A stretch of 64,000 nucleotides of DNA from Symbiodinium natans (GCA_905221605.1 CAJNDS010002740.1:141501-205500); one strand, 5' to 3'; positions 1 to 10,885 are shown, counted from the stretch's first letter. Numbers and translations are program-made. The notes: a model not told the origin generated them from the letters alone.

Positions 1-600
1 CGGTCGCGGCTGACATGTCCTGACTGTTTAGGGCTGTAGGGTTCAAGTTTTAGGGTTTACGGGCTCAGGAGCATCGTACCATAAACCCTCAGGGCTTCTG
101 GGCTTTTACGGGTATAGGATGGTGTTTCTGGTGCTTGTTTTAAGGGAGGGTGGGAGGGGAGGGAAGATAGTTTGGGTTGGGGGACATAGCGTGCGAGTAG
201 AGCGCGACAGCCGGGCAGGCATGTTATGCCCTAACCCTAAGACCCTACACGTTTAGGGTTGAAAGGCCTTTGGGTTTTGATGACTTCAAGCTCTAGGCTT
301 CTAGAGTTTTAGTTTCTTTGGTTGGGTTCAAAGTATGGGCCCTTCACTTGGCTCCCTTGTTATATTACCCGTATATGCACCATGTGTAATCAGGGCCCTT
401 ACTTCGGATCCCTATAGACGAGGGCAAGGGACCATACTAAGGGCCCGTGGTTCCAACCTCAGTTTTGGAGTTGGGTGTAATATAGGGGCCTGAATAAAAA
501 AAAGTAGGGTTTTGGGGTTATTATGGTATAACTCTATCGGGACCAAAAGGGAATACTATCCGTAACTTACTCCGGCCCCTATACTACCCCTAAACCCGGA
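1..600. other. no gene seen; degenerate heptamer DNA with two MITE-like repeats
   Basis: Scattered TTTAGGG-like words and no convincing exon. A possible short inverted-repeat element lies at about 335-455 (ends GGGCCCTT/AAGGGCCC). A copy of MITE family E lies at about 475-600 (ends GTGTAATATAGGGGCC and GGCCCCTATACTAC). Further exons of the glutaminase-like gene are expected left of the window. Confidence 0.5.
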
Positions 601-672
601 ACCCTGAACCCTAAACCCTAAACCCTAAACCCTAAACCCTAAACCCTAAACCCTAAACCCTAAACCCTAAAC
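601..672 (-). repeat. (CCCTAAA)n array
   Basis: About ten telomere-type heptamers directly beside the last visible glutaminase-like exon. On the sense (minus) strand the exon runs straight into GTTTAGGG, which can serve as a GT donor. Confidence 0.95.
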
Positions 673-3600
673 CGAGGGCTGCCGAGGCTCGAAGTACACC
701 TCCACGGAGTGGCCGCCGTCAGCCATGAAGCTCACGGTCGTCACCGGGCACGTGGCCCAAACGAAGTCCTTGCCAACTCCAAGAACGCACGGATCCTTTC
801 GGGTTTAGGGTTTAGGGTTTAAGGTTTAGGGTTTAGGGTTTAGGGTTTAGGGTTTAGGGTTCAGGGTTCAGGGTTCAGGGTTTAGGGTTTAGGGTTTAGG
901 GTTTAGGGTTTATGCAATCTGCGGTGACTTCTGGCTGTTGGCATTACTGTACCTACTTATTTTTTGTTATTCTCTTAGTCACAATTATTCATATGTTGTG
1001 TTTCTTAAATTATTCATGTGCTGTGGTATCATTCTGTTGCTACAATACTGTGCCATTGCATTACTCGACGACTATCAACTTTTTCTACATATCCTAAGTC
1101 CTAAGCGCGCAGAAATGCGTGTCCTCGTCATGGTCGATGGCAGGCGTCAGGAACTCAACGGTTAGGGTCGCCTGTCCAGCCTGCAGCTTCTCATGCACAG
1201 CTTTGTTAGACTCTTGAACTTCTCTTCTGATGTACTGTCGCGAAGATCATGCTCGCACTCTGTCTCTCTAAGAGAGCATGAGCCATGCAACTGTCGGACC
1301 CATCGCCTGCAGAAAGAAGTAGACTCCGCGGCAGAGTTCAGGGGGGTAAGGGAAGTGGGGTTAAGGACGTCGTTAGCTGCAAACAACTTCGTCAATGGGC
1401 AAGCGCGCTGCTGCTTGCGGGACACATCTAACCCTGAGCCTCCAGCCCGGACACCCTACGAGACACCAGGCCTGAAAGACGTAGCGCGTTAGCGTAGGCA
1501 AGACCTCGACACTCAACTGGCGCGCAGCCGCGATGTCCTGCAGAGGTGTTGCTTTAAGTCCGTGGGCCAATGGTGATAGCACTTCCATTGAATTTTGACA
1601 CACAAGGAGTTTGAGTCCCAACGTGATCATTCTGCATTTAAAATTTAGGGTTCCAGGGGTCAGGACTTTGCCTCCCCCAACCCTAAACCCTAAACCAGTC
1701 AGTCCAGCACTGGCCGGCCCAACCAGCGGTAGACGCTGCCATCCACGCGAATCAGGCCAACCCAATCGAGCTCGTCACCTGCTTCCCAAAACATCCCCAG
1801 AATCCCTCAAACGGCAAGGACGAGTCCTGAACTGATATGGGGCTCCGAAAACTACGATTCCTTCGGGACATGTACTTTCCTGAACACGCAGAACCCGCAA
1901 GCCCTGCAAGCCCCGAACCCGACAGCCAACCCCAAACCCTCAACCCTCAACCCTCAACTCTAAACCCTAAACCCTAAACCCTAAACCCTAACCCTAAACT
2001 CTAAACCCTAAACCCTAAACCCTAAACCCTAAACCCTAAACCCTAAACCCTAAACCCTAAGCCCTAAGCCCTAAGCCCTAAACCCAGCCTGTCCAGTGGA
2101 CTGGTGATGCGTCGGTCAAGTTGTCGGTGCCTGGGCTGGCGGGTGGTTAAGGCTACTCCTATTGCTAAGCATATTAGTAACTAGGTGCCCAGTAACCTAG
2201 GATGAAAAAGGGTGCCCTTTTTTGCTTAAAGGGGTTTATACGGGAACCTAAACCTACCAAAAAGGGAATAAGGGTACTACTGGGCATCCTAGGTAATATT
2301 GCTGCAATGTTATATCGTTGTAATTGATGCATGGTATAGTCTTCAATGATTAGTTCAGGGCTTTTGGGGGGCCTTGTGGCGGATCTCAGTCTCGCTTTGT
2401 ATTAAAACACGGACCGATGGACCCACACATCATTGCAGGTTCCTTAAGGGAGGGGGATTCATGTGGGGTTTAGGGTTGAGGGTTTAGGGTGATGGGTTTA
2501 GGGTTTAGGGCTTGGGGTTTAGTGGGGTAGGTACCTATAGAAAACTGTAGGGAAGCTTCGGGAGCCTTAGGGAGCAGGGGGGGGGGTGTATTTGCGAACC
2601 TTGGGTTATATATCCCCCCTCTTTGAACCCCCCTCCTGTTAAGAACCCTGCAACTCCAGAAGAAGTGTCCGAGGCTTCTGCCTAGAAGCACTCCATGGCT
2701 TGAACTCCCCCCTCCTCACTTGAGGGTTTAGGGTTTAGGGTTTAGGGTTTAGGGTTAGGGTTTAGGGTTTGGGGTTTAGGGTTTAGGGTTAGAGGCCCCT
2801 CCCCTAATCTAAGGGACATCATCAAATTATGGCAAAAGCCCCAGCCCAGTGCATACCCCAAATCCCTGAATCTGGCCGACTCTGCTACCCTGCACCCAGA
2901 CCCTGTTACTCTTAAGAGCCTGAGAATTGAAGCCTAAGATCTCAAACCCGAAGATCTTAGACACCACCCCCAAAAAAACTCGGAAAACCTGAAGCCCGAA
3001 ACCCGTAACCCCTACACCCCGAATTCCACCTCTATAGAACGAGTCCCCGACTTCCACCACCCAAGCCCTGAATTCCACCTGTGCAAAAAAGTTCTGGCGC
3101 TTCCCCCCCCCCCCCCCCAAAAAAAAAAAACCCTAAACCCTAAACCCTAAACCCTAAACACTAAACCCTAACCCTAAACCCCAAACCCTAAACCCTACAC
3201 CCTAAACCCCGGATGAGGAGCAGCTCCACGTGCTTTGGTATGGCGAGGCCACGTCCAGTGGGGCGCAGGGAGGGCGGAAGGCCAGCGTCTGACCAGGTTT
3301 AGGGTTCAGGGTTTAGGGTTTAGGGTTTAGGGTTTAGGGTTGAGGGTTGAGGGTTGAGGGTTGAGGGTCGAGGGCTGAGGGTTTAGGGTTTAGGGTTTAG
3401 GGTTTAGGGTTTAGGGTTTAGGGTTTGGGGTTTGGGGTTTGGGGTTTGGGGTTTGGGGTTCTGCTTCTTAGACGGGATCAAGGGAACAAGGTTCCCTATA
3501 GAAGCCCTTTACGGGTGTATAAGTATCAACATGTATTGCGAGATCGGGTGCCGAATTCCTTCATGCCCTGCGATGCTCAGGGTTTGTTGGTCTTTGGTTT

Positions 3601-4185
3601 AGGGCTTGAGAGCTTGAGGGTTTGAGGGTTTGAGGGCTTGAGGGCTTGAGGGTTTGAGGGTTTGAGGGTTTGAGGACTTGAGGGTTTGAGGGTTTTTAGG
3701 TTGTTGTGGCTTTGAGCCTTAGAGGAGTTCGGGAGACCCTAAGAGGGTCTACGGGCCTTCAGGAGGTCTAGGGATTTCAGAGGTAAGCCCCCTAAACCCC
3801 CCAAAACCCCCCAATGGCCCAAGCCTCCAAAACCCCAAAACCTCCTAAGCGCCAAAAGCCCCACAAAACTCCACAACCTAAGCCCGACAAGCTCTAGGAA
3901 GTTGGCCCGAGACTTTAGTCTGTTGGGCTATGGCGACGAAAACGCTTCACAGAGTCGACCTAAATCCCCTTAAGTCGAAACATCCCTAATATCCTAAACC
4001 GGTTTTCGGGCTCAGGGCCCTGAATCCTAAACGCCCCTAAGCCCTAAATTCTGGGCTTAAACCCTCAACCCTCAACCCTCAACCCTAAACCCTAAACCCT
4101 AAACCCTAAACCCTTTGGCCTGCACGGCGCAAAATGGGAGGAGGCATCCCATGGCAAAGGCCAGGCGAGCCATCGTAACGGCCAT
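673..4185 (-). CDS. gtaA: secreted glutaminase A-like protein, N-terminal part (partial gene)
   Basis: Seven short exons read in order on the minus strand: 4120-4185, 3225-3288, 2084-2130, 1711-1805, 1475-1537, about 1101-1180, and about 673-765. The first encodes MAVTMARLAFAMGCLLPFC, a signal peptide. The rest give, in the family's order, PLDVASPYQSTWS, TDNLTDASPVHWTG, DWVGLIRVDGSVYRWLG, LSVEVLPTLTRYVF, LTVEFLTPA and PVTTVSFMADGGHSVEVYF. These resemble the conserved blocks of GtaA-type glutaminases (DUF4964/DUF5127 region). Phases fit through exon six if three donors are GC (for example CAG^GC). Introns hold the CCCTAAA/TTTAGGG arrays. The DUF4965/DUF1793 part must lie beyond base 1. Family members are exported enzymes hydrolysing glutamine; activity here is inferred. 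An in-frame Ser-rich extension upstream of the ATG makes the true start uncertain. Confidence 0.72.
803..911 (+). repeat. (TTTAGGG)n array
   Basis: About 15 heptamers with TTCAGGG variants on the upstream (sense) side of the last glutaminase-like exon, so the intron ends in CCCTAAA. Confidence 0.95.
1943..2083 (-). repeat. (CCCTAAA)n array
   Basis: About 19 heptamers, with GCCCTAA variants at the right end. The array abuts the exon encoding HWTGW, whose sense-strand junction is TGG followed by GTTTAGGG. Confidence 0.95.
2176..2300. repeat. MITE-like family D, copy 1
   Basis: Imperfect terminal inverted repeats: CTAGGTGCCCAGTAACC on the left, GGTACTACTGGGCATCCTAG on the right. The left third is repeated in inverse orientation at 47297-47347. 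It sits in the intron between the second and third glutaminase-like exons. Confidence 0.6.
2301..3207. other. intron sequence: heptamer arrays and C/A homopolymers
   Basis: TTTAGGG arrays at about 2723-2792 and CCCTAAA at about 3129-3205, with G, C and A homopolymers near 2578 and 3105-3130. No exon recognised. Taken as intron of the glutaminase-like gene. Confidence 0.5.
3293..3470 (+). repeat. mixed TTTAGGG / TTGAGGG / TTTGGGG array
   Basis: Runs of one heptamer variant are followed by runs of another, pointing to local amplification of variants rather than independent mutation. It lies immediately upstream (sense) of the exon at 3225-3288. Confidence 0.9.
3471..4119. other. intron of the glutaminase-like gene
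   Basis: Degenerate TTGAGGG words to 3690, then diverged C/A-rich sequence and a short CCCTAAA array at about 4079-4115 touching the signal-peptide exon. No coding island recognised. Confidence 0.45.
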
Positions 4186-4894
4186 GATTCTGGCACTACT
4201 GGTAGCGCTGTTGCTGCTACTGCTGCTCTTACTGTTACTGGTTAAGGTTTATACAATAATAGGGTTTAGGGCTTAGGGTTTAGGGCTTCGGGTTCAGGGT
4301 TCCAGGTCGCGGCAGTTGCTGCAGCATGTCCGCGCTATTGCCCGCATCTCGGAATGCGATTGACACAGCAAAGAAGCTCGTGGCAGGAGAAGACACTCTG
4401 TTTGCCAACCCAAGGCATCAAATGGGACCGACCTGCACGAACAGCTAAGGACATATCGCGTGACCATAACAGCGATCTCTACTGCACCTCCCTAAACCCT
4501 AAACCCTAAACCCTAAACCCTAAACCCTAAACCCTAGACCCTAAACCCTAAACCCTAAACCGTAAACCCAACCTCAAGCCCCAGACCCCCTCCCCCCCCC
4601 CCCCTATATTCTCAAAAACAAGACCGTAACCACGCCCTGAAACCCCAAAGCCTGAAGCCCTAAACGCCGAAACCCGGCAACCCCTAGGACACTGAAAAGC
4701 CCTCAAAACTCAGAAAAGCTGCAAAGTCGCCGTTTAGGTGTTTAGGGCTTCGGGTTTAGGATTTAGGGTCTAGGATGTAGGGTTTAGGGTTTCGGGTTAT
4801 GGACTATCCCTATACCCTATACCCTAAACCCTAAACCCTAAACCCTAAACCCTAAACCCTAAACCCTGGAAAGTAGCCCCTAAAACCGATAAAC

Positions 4895-4947
4895 ATGGCG
4901 GGGCGATGCCCGGAGCTTGTCGTCGGACAGGGCTTTCCGCACGAGTC
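4895..4947 (-). CDS. single exon, unknown protein
   Basis: The acceptor AAGCAG and a CAT^GTTTAT donor enclose 53 nt reading LVRKALSDDKLRASPRH. The flanks are CCCTAAA on the left and TTTAGGG on the right. Lies upstream of the glutaminase-like start, so it probably ends another minus-strand gene. No family recognised; the plus strand is also open here. Confidence 0.42.
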
Positions 4948-4962
4948 CTGCTTCTTGGGTTT

Positions 4963-5370
4963 TGGGGGTTTAGGGTTTAGGGTTTGGGGTTTAGGGTTTG
5001 GGGTTTAGGGTTTAGGGTTTAGGGTTTGGGGTTTGGGGCTTAGGGTTTAGGGTTTGGGGTTTAGGGTGTAGGGTTTGGGGTTTGGGGTTTGGGGTTTAGG
5101 GTTTGGGGTTTAGGGTTTAGGGTTTGGGGCTGAGGGTGTGGGGTTTGGGGTTTGGGGTTTAGGGTTTGGGGTTTAGGGTGTAGGGGGTTTGGGGTTTGGG
5201 GTTTGGGGTTTGGGGTTTAGGGTTTGGTGCTTGGGGTTTAGGGTGTAGGGTTTAGGGTATGGGGTTTAGGTTTTAGGTTTTGTGGTTTAGGGTATGGGGG
5301 TTGGGGTTCGGGGTTTGGGTTTCCGGTTTGGGGTTGAGTTCAGGTTTTGGGGCTTAGGGCTTAGGTTTTG
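4963..5370 (+). repeat. TTTGGGG/TTTAGGG mixed array
   Basis: About 330 nt in which TTTGGGG and TTTAGGG alternate irregularly, with drifting copies to 5370. The rest, to about 5740, is unique DNA with no convincing exon. Confidence 0.9.
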
Positions 5371-5834
5371 GGGTTCAGGGGTGGGTGAGGGCGGGAGGTT
5401 GGGGAAGATATAGGCTTCTCGCCCAGCAACTGCCAGTACCCATGCTATGATCAAGGTACCCGTACTTAGTCTTATCAAGGAATGCAGGAGCCCAGAACAG
5501 GTAAGGGGGCCAAAAATGAACCAATGGGCTCCCTGTGGGGGGATTCTTTGGAGAAAAACAGGGAAGCTCCGAGAAATGAACTCTGCCCTGTGCACCCCCA
5601 CACCCCCTGCGAAAAACCCAGGCCTTGTTCCATTCAAAACCCACAAACCATCTGCAGTACCCACAGCACCAAGGCACAGAGGAATTTGCACATTCTCCTG
5701 TGTCTGTGTCTCCTAATGCAACCCTCAACCCTAACCCCTCACCCCTAAACCCTAAACCCTAAACTCTAAACCCTAAACCCTAAACCGTCGTGACCCTCGT
5801 CTTTGTGGCTTCAGTGATTCAGGGCTTCCCTTGG

Positions 5835-5903
5835 CCTTCACCTACTTTGCCCAGGCTGCCGCAGTGCCGGTGCATCGCCCGCGCCACCTCCAGGTCGCCG
5901 AGG
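5835..5903. CDS. exon-like island, strand undecided
   Basis: Plus reading: pyrimidine-rich acceptor ending TTTGCCCAG, then AAAVPVHRPRHLQVAE, then GTTTAGGG. Minus reading: VARAMHRHCGSLGK with donor GTAGGT. Flanked by CCCTAAA on the left and TTTAGGG on the right. No family recognised. Confidence 0.35.
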
Positions 5904-6149
5904 TTTAGGGTGTAGGGTTTAGGATTTAGGGTTTAGGGTTTAGGGTTTAGGGTTTAGGGTAAAGGGTAAAGGGTAAAGGGGGTTTAGGGTTTTGGGGTAT
6001 TTTGGGTTTAGACTTAATTCGGGCTCAGGGTTCAGGTTTTTGGGTATTTATGGTTTGGGTTTAGAGATTGGAATGTAGAACTTAGATTTCAGGACTTAAA
6101 TTTAAGGTTTATAGCGTTTAGGGTTTCGGGATAAGGGCTTAGGGCTTAG

Positions 6150-6332
6150 GGTTTAGGGTATATAGGGTTTATAGGCTTTATAGGGTTTATAGGGTTTATA
6201 GGGTTTATAGGGTTTATAGGGTTTATAGGGTTTATAGGGTTTATGGGGTTTATAGGGTTTATAGGGTTTATAGGGTTTATAGGGTTTATAGGGTTTATAG
6301 GGTTTATAGGGTTTATAGGGTTTATAGGGTCT
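6150..6332 (+). repeat. (TTTATAGGG)n nonamer minisatellite
   Basis: About 20 tandem copies of a 9-mer, the heptamer with an extra TA. It preserves frame, so it gives a false minus-strand reading of repeated Asn-Pro-Ile. Confidence 0.95.
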
Positions 6333-6380
6333 AGGGCGGCGGAGGGGTGGTGAGCCAAGGTGCCTTCTCCACGTGCCCAG

Positions 6381-6447
6381 CGCTGCCCTGGTCGGCGGCC
6401 ACCTCGCGGCAACTCTCTCAAAAACCCCTGAGAACCCCGAAGCCGCG
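6381..6447 (+). CDS. single exon, unknown protein
   Basis: Acceptor GTGCCCAG, then 67 nt reading AALVGGHLAATLSKTPENPE, ending GCG^GTTTAGGG. The minus strand is also open (EVAADQGSAGHVEKAPW), so strand is not certain. No family recognised. Confidence 0.38.
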
Positions 6448-6682
6448 GTTTAGGGTTTAGGGTTTAGGGTTTGGGGTTTGAGGTTTGGGGTTTAGGGTTT
6501 AGGGTTCAGGGTTTGGGGTTTAGGGTCTTAATTCCTAAGCCCTACGCCCTAACACACTATAAGAGTGCTAAGCTCGTCGACATTCAACATGTTGGAATAC
6601 CGGTACCCTTAAAGCTTCGGTGCCGTCATTTCCCCGAATAGGGCCCCCCCAACGTACCCCAAAAGACTTGAGTCTTTCTTGT

Positions 6683-6845
6683 AGGGTTTAGGGTTTAGGG
6701 TTTAGGGTTTAGGGTTTAGGGTTTAGGGTTTAGGGTTTAGGGTTTAGGGTTTAGGGTAAAGGGTTTAGGGTAAAGGGTTTAGGGTTTGGGGTTTGGGGTT
6801 TAGGGTTTTGGGTTTAGGGTTCAGGGTTTAGGGTTTAGGGTTTCG
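6683..6845 (+). repeat. (TTTAGGG)n array
   Basis: About 20 heptamers with TAAAGGG and TTTGGGG variants. Further arrays lie at 6447-6527 and 6971-7032. Confidence 0.95.
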
Positions 6846-6856
6846 TAGCGGGGCAC

Positions 6857-6922
6857 CCCGAAATTTCGGAAGCCCAGGGCCTGTGCAAGGTCGAGGGTTG
6901 CGTGCTCAGGCTGCAGCCGGGG
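6857..6922 (-). CDS. single exon, unknown protein
   Basis: A pyrimidine-rich acceptor ending TTTTGAAG, 66 nt reading PRLQPEHATLDLAQALGFRN, and a GGG^GTGCCC donor, phase 0-0. The sequence before it also reads as hydrophobic MAFLLLRLLL, so an N-terminal exon is an alternative. No family recognised. Confidence 0.5.
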
Positions 6923-7030
6923 CTTCAAAAGCAAGCGCAAGAGTAGAAAGGCCATGTGGGGGTTTACGATATTAGGGTTTAGGGTTTAGGGTTTAGGGTT
7001 TGGGGTTTAGGGTTTAGGGTTTAGGGTTTA

Positions 7031-7102
7031 GGTTCCTTATCATAAGTGGATCCTACTATTTTTGGAGGTCGATTATAGGGCTCCCTGAATATCGTAAACC
7101 CG
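7031..7102 (+). repeat. MITE family A, degenerate copy 1
   Basis: Keeps the core order TTCCTTATC, GATCCTACTATTTTTGG and the end ATATCGTAAACCCGC seen in the better copies; the left terminus has decayed. Confidence 0.5.
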
Positions 7103-7380
7103 CATTTCCCTAACGCCTGAGACCCGGAAGCATAAACTGTGACCCTGCAGCAAAGACAAACCAAACCCCTAAACCCTAAAGCCTAAAGCCTAAACCTAAA
7201 CCCTAAACCACAAGCAGCGCAGCATGACAGAAGGAAAACAAAGCATGCTCTGAGGCTGGGACCAGGAGCCACAATCAATCCCCCCACCACCACCACCCCA
7301 AACCGAAAAAATCCGAGAACCAGCATCTTGCAAGCGCCTAAGCCACAAAGCCACAAAGCCACTCAACCCTAAACCCTAAA

Positions 7381-8575
7381 CCCTCTCTTACTATGTATAT
7401 TTAAACCCTAATGACCTTCGTCGGCAAATGGTTTTTTTCCACCCGGGGGGGGGCCCTAAACCCTGACCCCCTTCGTCGGCAAATGGTTTTTTTCCACCCG
7501 GGGGGGGGCCCTAAACCCTGACCCCCTTCGTCGGCAAATGGTTTTTTTCCACCCGGGGGGGGGCCCTAAACCCTGACCCCCTTCGTCGGCAAATGGTTTT
7601 TTTCCACCCGAGGGGGGGCCTAAACCCTGACCCCCTTCGTCGGCAAATGGTTTTTTTCCACCCGGGGGGGGCCCTAAACCCTGACCCCCTTCGTCGGCAA
7701 ATGGTTTTTTTCCACCCGGGGGGGCCCAAATGAGGGGGACCCCAGGATCGGCCCCGGCCCTAGTTCAAAATGCGATTTTTTAGTATTGAAATCGACGGTT
7801 CTGGGTGGCCTCCTGTTTTCTGGATTTTTGACCAAAACCGGGGGGGGCCCTAAACCCTGACCCCCTTCGTCGGCAAATGGTTTTTTTCCACCCGGGGGGG
7901 GCCCTAAACCCTGACCCCCTTCGTCGGCAAATGGTTTTTTTCCACCCGGGGGGGGGCCCTAAACCCTGACCCCCTTCGTCGGCAAATGGTTTTTTTCCAC
8001 CCGGGGGGGGCCCTAAACCCTGACCCCCTTCGTCGGCAAATGGTTTTTTTCCACCCGGGGGGCCCTAAACCCTGACCCCCTTCGTCGGCAAATGGTTTTT
8101 TCCACCCGGGGGGGGCCCTAAACCCTGACCCCCTTCGTCGGCAAATGGTTTTTTTCCACCCGGGGGGGGCCCTATGCGTACCCTAAACCCTGACCCCCTT
8201 CGTCGGCAAATGGTTTTTTTTCCACCCGGGGGGGCCCTAAACCCTGACCCCCTTCGTCGGCAAATGGTTTTTTTTCCACCCGGGGGGACCCTAAACCCTG
8301 ACCCCCTTCGTCGGCAAATGGTTTTTTTCACTTGGGGGGGGCCCTAAACCCTGACCCCCTTCGTCGGCAAATGGTTTTTTTCCACCCAGGGGGGGCCCTA
8401 TGCGTACCCTAAACCCTGACCCCCTTCGTCCGCAAATGGTTTTTTCCGGGGGGGGCCCTCCACCCGGGGGGGGCCCTAAACCCTGACCCCCTTCGTCGGC
8501 AAATGGTTTTTTTCCACCCGGGGGGGGGTCTAAACCCTGACCCCCTTCGTCGGCAAATGGTTTTTTCTATTTGGG
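7381..8575 (-). repeat. 56-bp minisatellite, about 19 units
   Basis: The unit contains CCCTAAACCCTGACCCCC, TTCGTCGGCAAATGG, a T run, CCACCC and a G run. About 19 units differ mainly in homopolymer length. Each unit carries one CCCTAAA heptamer. Minus-strand readings (repeats of KKTICRRRGSGFR) are repeat artefacts. Confidence 0.93.
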
Positions 8576-9145
8576 GCATAGGGTTTAGGGCTCGTAGGGT
8601 TTGGGGCATAGGGTTTAAGGCCAAATTTTGCTCCCAAAACACTCCAAATGAGGGATCGGCAAGGGTCCCAGTTAAAAATGCGATTTTTTGGTACTGAAAT
8701 CGACGGTTCTGGGTGGCTTCTCGCTTTTTGGATTTTTGACCAAAACCGAGCTTCACCGGCTTCAGGATTTCAAGTTTTTCACGTTTTGTCAAGGTTTTTC
8801 AAAGTTTTTCAGTTTTTTTTAGGTTTTCCAATGTTTTCAGGGTGTTTCAGGGTGTTTTAACCCTCAATTCTGATGACGGGCCACCCCGGCGACCTTTTCA
8901 CAGCCTAGTTTTGGTCAAGGGGGGGTCGTATTTTCCAGTTTTAAAGGCAAAATAGTCTTCGGAGACCCCCCCTTGCCTCAAACTCCGACCCCCCCTTGAG
9001 AGGGAAAGTTTGCCTCCCAAAACACCCCAAATGAGGGGGACCCCAGGATCGGCAAGGGTCCCAGTTAAAAATGCGACTTTTTAGTACTGAAATCGACGGT
9101 TCTGGGTGGGCTCTCGTTTTCTGGATTTTTGACCAAAACCGACCC
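7762..9145 (+). repeat. three copies of a ~110-bp repeat within and after the minisatellite
   Basis: Copies at about 7728-7842, 8634-8752 and 9028-9145 share GGGACCCCAGGATCGGC, AAATGCGA followed by a T run, GAAATCGACGGTTCTGGGTGG and TGGATTTTTGACCAAAACCG. No coding capacity recognised. Confidence 0.85.
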
Positions 9146-9690
9146 TTCACCGATCGGGGCTTCTAAACCGTAGGGTTTAGGGCCCTAAGAGCATAAAGGG
9201 CTTATTGCGGGCCTTAGATTAAATTTCGGGTTTTGGGTCCGTTAGAAACTAAAATATTTTGGACCAATTGGACTTTGAGCTTTAAGCCTACCGGGAAAGT
9301 ATTGAGTGAACTTTATATTTTCTCAATGTTATGGGTTTCGGGTGGGTGGATTTTTTTCCAACGCTTGACAAGCTGCTTGACTAGTGAATGCTCGAACTTG
9401 AGATGCTGAACCCTAAACCCTAAACCCTAAACCCCAAACCCCAAACCCCAAACCCTAACCCCCAATCACAAAAGGGGAGCCTGGAGTTGCCTCAGCCATG
9501 CGCCTCTGGAGAGCAGGCGCTAGTAAACATGGGGGCGAAGGGCTTCGGGGGCCTTAGGGTGTAGGTAGGGGTTAGGGTTTAGGGTTTAGGGTTTGGGGTT
9601 TAGGGTTTAGGGTTTGGGGTTTGGGGTTTGGGGTTTAGGGTTTACGGTTTACCGTTTGGGATTTAGGGTTTAGGGGTTAGGAAGCTTAGG
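9146..9690. other. AT-rich tail of the minisatellite element, then heptamer arrays
   Basis: The segment 9330-9415 is homologous to 60345-60425: both have GCTGCTTGACTAG/GCTGCTCAACTA, TGAATGCT and GAGATGCTGAACCC. CCCTAAA follows at 9406-9456 and TTTAGGG/TTTGGGG at 9570-9690. An ambiguous exon-like island lies between 9463 and 9545. Confidence 0.55.
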
Positions 9691-10044
9691 GGGCTTTAGG
9701 GTTTAGGCTCAGGGGGCTCAGCGCTTCGCAGGTTCAGGAGCTCAGGCGCTTAGGCATGTACGAGGGCGGAATGGGGGGGCGGTGGGGGGGGGGGGAAATC
9801 AGGGTTCTTGAGGGTCTGGGAGCTTAGGAGGTTGGGGGGGGGCGGGGGGGGTTGAGGGCTTTTACTGAAGGCTCCTGGTGTTTTCAAAATAGGGCCACGA
9901 GTTGAGCCACTGTTCTGTGAAGTCAGAAGCGTTTAGGGGGTTAAGGGGTGTTAGCGCTTGAAGTTGAAGGCCGGCCTTTTGAATCTCTTGCGAACCCTAG
10001 ACCCTAGACCCTAGACCCTAAACCCTAAACCCTAAACCCTAAAC

Positions 10045-10109
10045 CCTTCAACAGGCCTGGGCCCGTCTCGAAGGCATCGCCGTTAGCCACATCCTCTGAG
10101 AGCTCGAAC
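10045..10109 (-). CDS. single exon, unknown protein
   Basis: Acceptor CTCGCAAG, 65 nt reading FELSEDVANGDAFETGPGLL, donor AAGG^GTTTAGGG. The donor GT is the first heptamer of the adjacent array (9990-10044). A shorter plus reading after TTCAACAG (AWARLEGIAVSHIL, then stop) also exists. Confidence 0.48.
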
Positions 10110-10145
10110 CTTGCGAGCCAAGGTTGTTGAGTTTGGGGTTCGGGA

Positions 10146-10243
10146 GCTAGGGTTTAGGGTTTAGGGTTTAGGGTTTAGGGTTTAGGGTTTAGGGTTTAGG
10201 GTTTAGGGTTTAGGGTTTAGGGTTTAGGGTTTAGGGTTTAAGT
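10146..10243 (+). repeat. (TTTAGGG)n array
   Basis: About 13 near-perfect heptamers. Inverse-orientation arrays follow at about 10395-10442 and 10562-10640. Confidence 0.95.
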
Positions 10244-10680
10244 TTGGGGCCCGCGGGAGGAACAGGGATTCGGGTGGAGGGTGGAGGAATTAAGGTGTGG
10301 ATTTCGAGGTGACGGATTCGGAGCTTAGGCTGATTCACACAAACCGAACCGGAACCGAACCGTGGCAATCCTGCTTCGAAGGAATGAGAATCCTAAACCC
10401 TGAACCCTAAACCCTAAACCTAAACCCTAAACCCTAAACCCTATTTACGAACTCGAGCTGGCAAGTTAGGACTCCGGGCTTTAGGAATCTGGGGGCCAAA
10501 GGATGAGGATACCGCAAAAAGGGAGCATGTCTAAACCCTAAAACCTAAGCTCCCTTAAACCCCCTAAACCCTAAACCCTAAACCCTAAACCGTAAACCCT
10601 AAACCCTAAACCCTAAACCCTAACCCCCCCTAAACCAGCGAAACCCCGTCAACCCCCTAAACCCTAAGTCCTAAACCCAC

Positions 10681-10742
10681 ATAAAGAACCATTGCTGGGG
10701 TCCCCGGACGCTGCATCAAGCTCGCCTCTGGAGGTGTAGAAC
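10681..10742 (-). CDS. single exon, unknown protein
   Basis: Acceptor CCCCGCAG, 62 nt reading FYTSRGELDAASGDPSNGSL, donor TTTAT^GTGGGTTTAG. Codons are mostly GC-ending. No family recognised. Confidence 0.5.
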
Positions 10743-10769
10743 CTGCGGGGCCACTCTTGGGGCTTAGGG

Positions 10770-10885
10770 CTTAGGAGTTTGGGGCTTAGGCTTTAGGGTT
10801 TAGGGTTTAGGGCTTAGGACTTAGGGCTTAGGGCTTAGGGCTTAGTGCTTAGGGCTTAGGGCTTAGGGCTTAGGGCTTGGGGTTG
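10770..10885 (+). repeat. (TTAGGGC)n heptamer variant array
   Basis: About 14 copies of GGGCTTA, a variant that forms its own arrays here and at 34513-34670, 61900-62042 and 62680-62795. Confidence 0.93.

Noticed and set aside
2084-2130. Plus-strand exon reading PVQWTGDASVKLSVPGLA
   Set aside because: The minus reading TDNLTDASPVHWTG fits a conserved family block and its neighbours. This case shows that short GC-rich islands can look coding on both strands.
3208-3288. Plus-strand exon reading DEEQLHVLWYGEA
   Set aside because: The minus reading PLDVASPYQSTWS matches the glutaminase-like family in the right order.
7511-8792. Open frames with repeated KKTICRRRGSGFR
   Set aside because: They follow the 56-bp minisatellite and change frame with homopolymer length.
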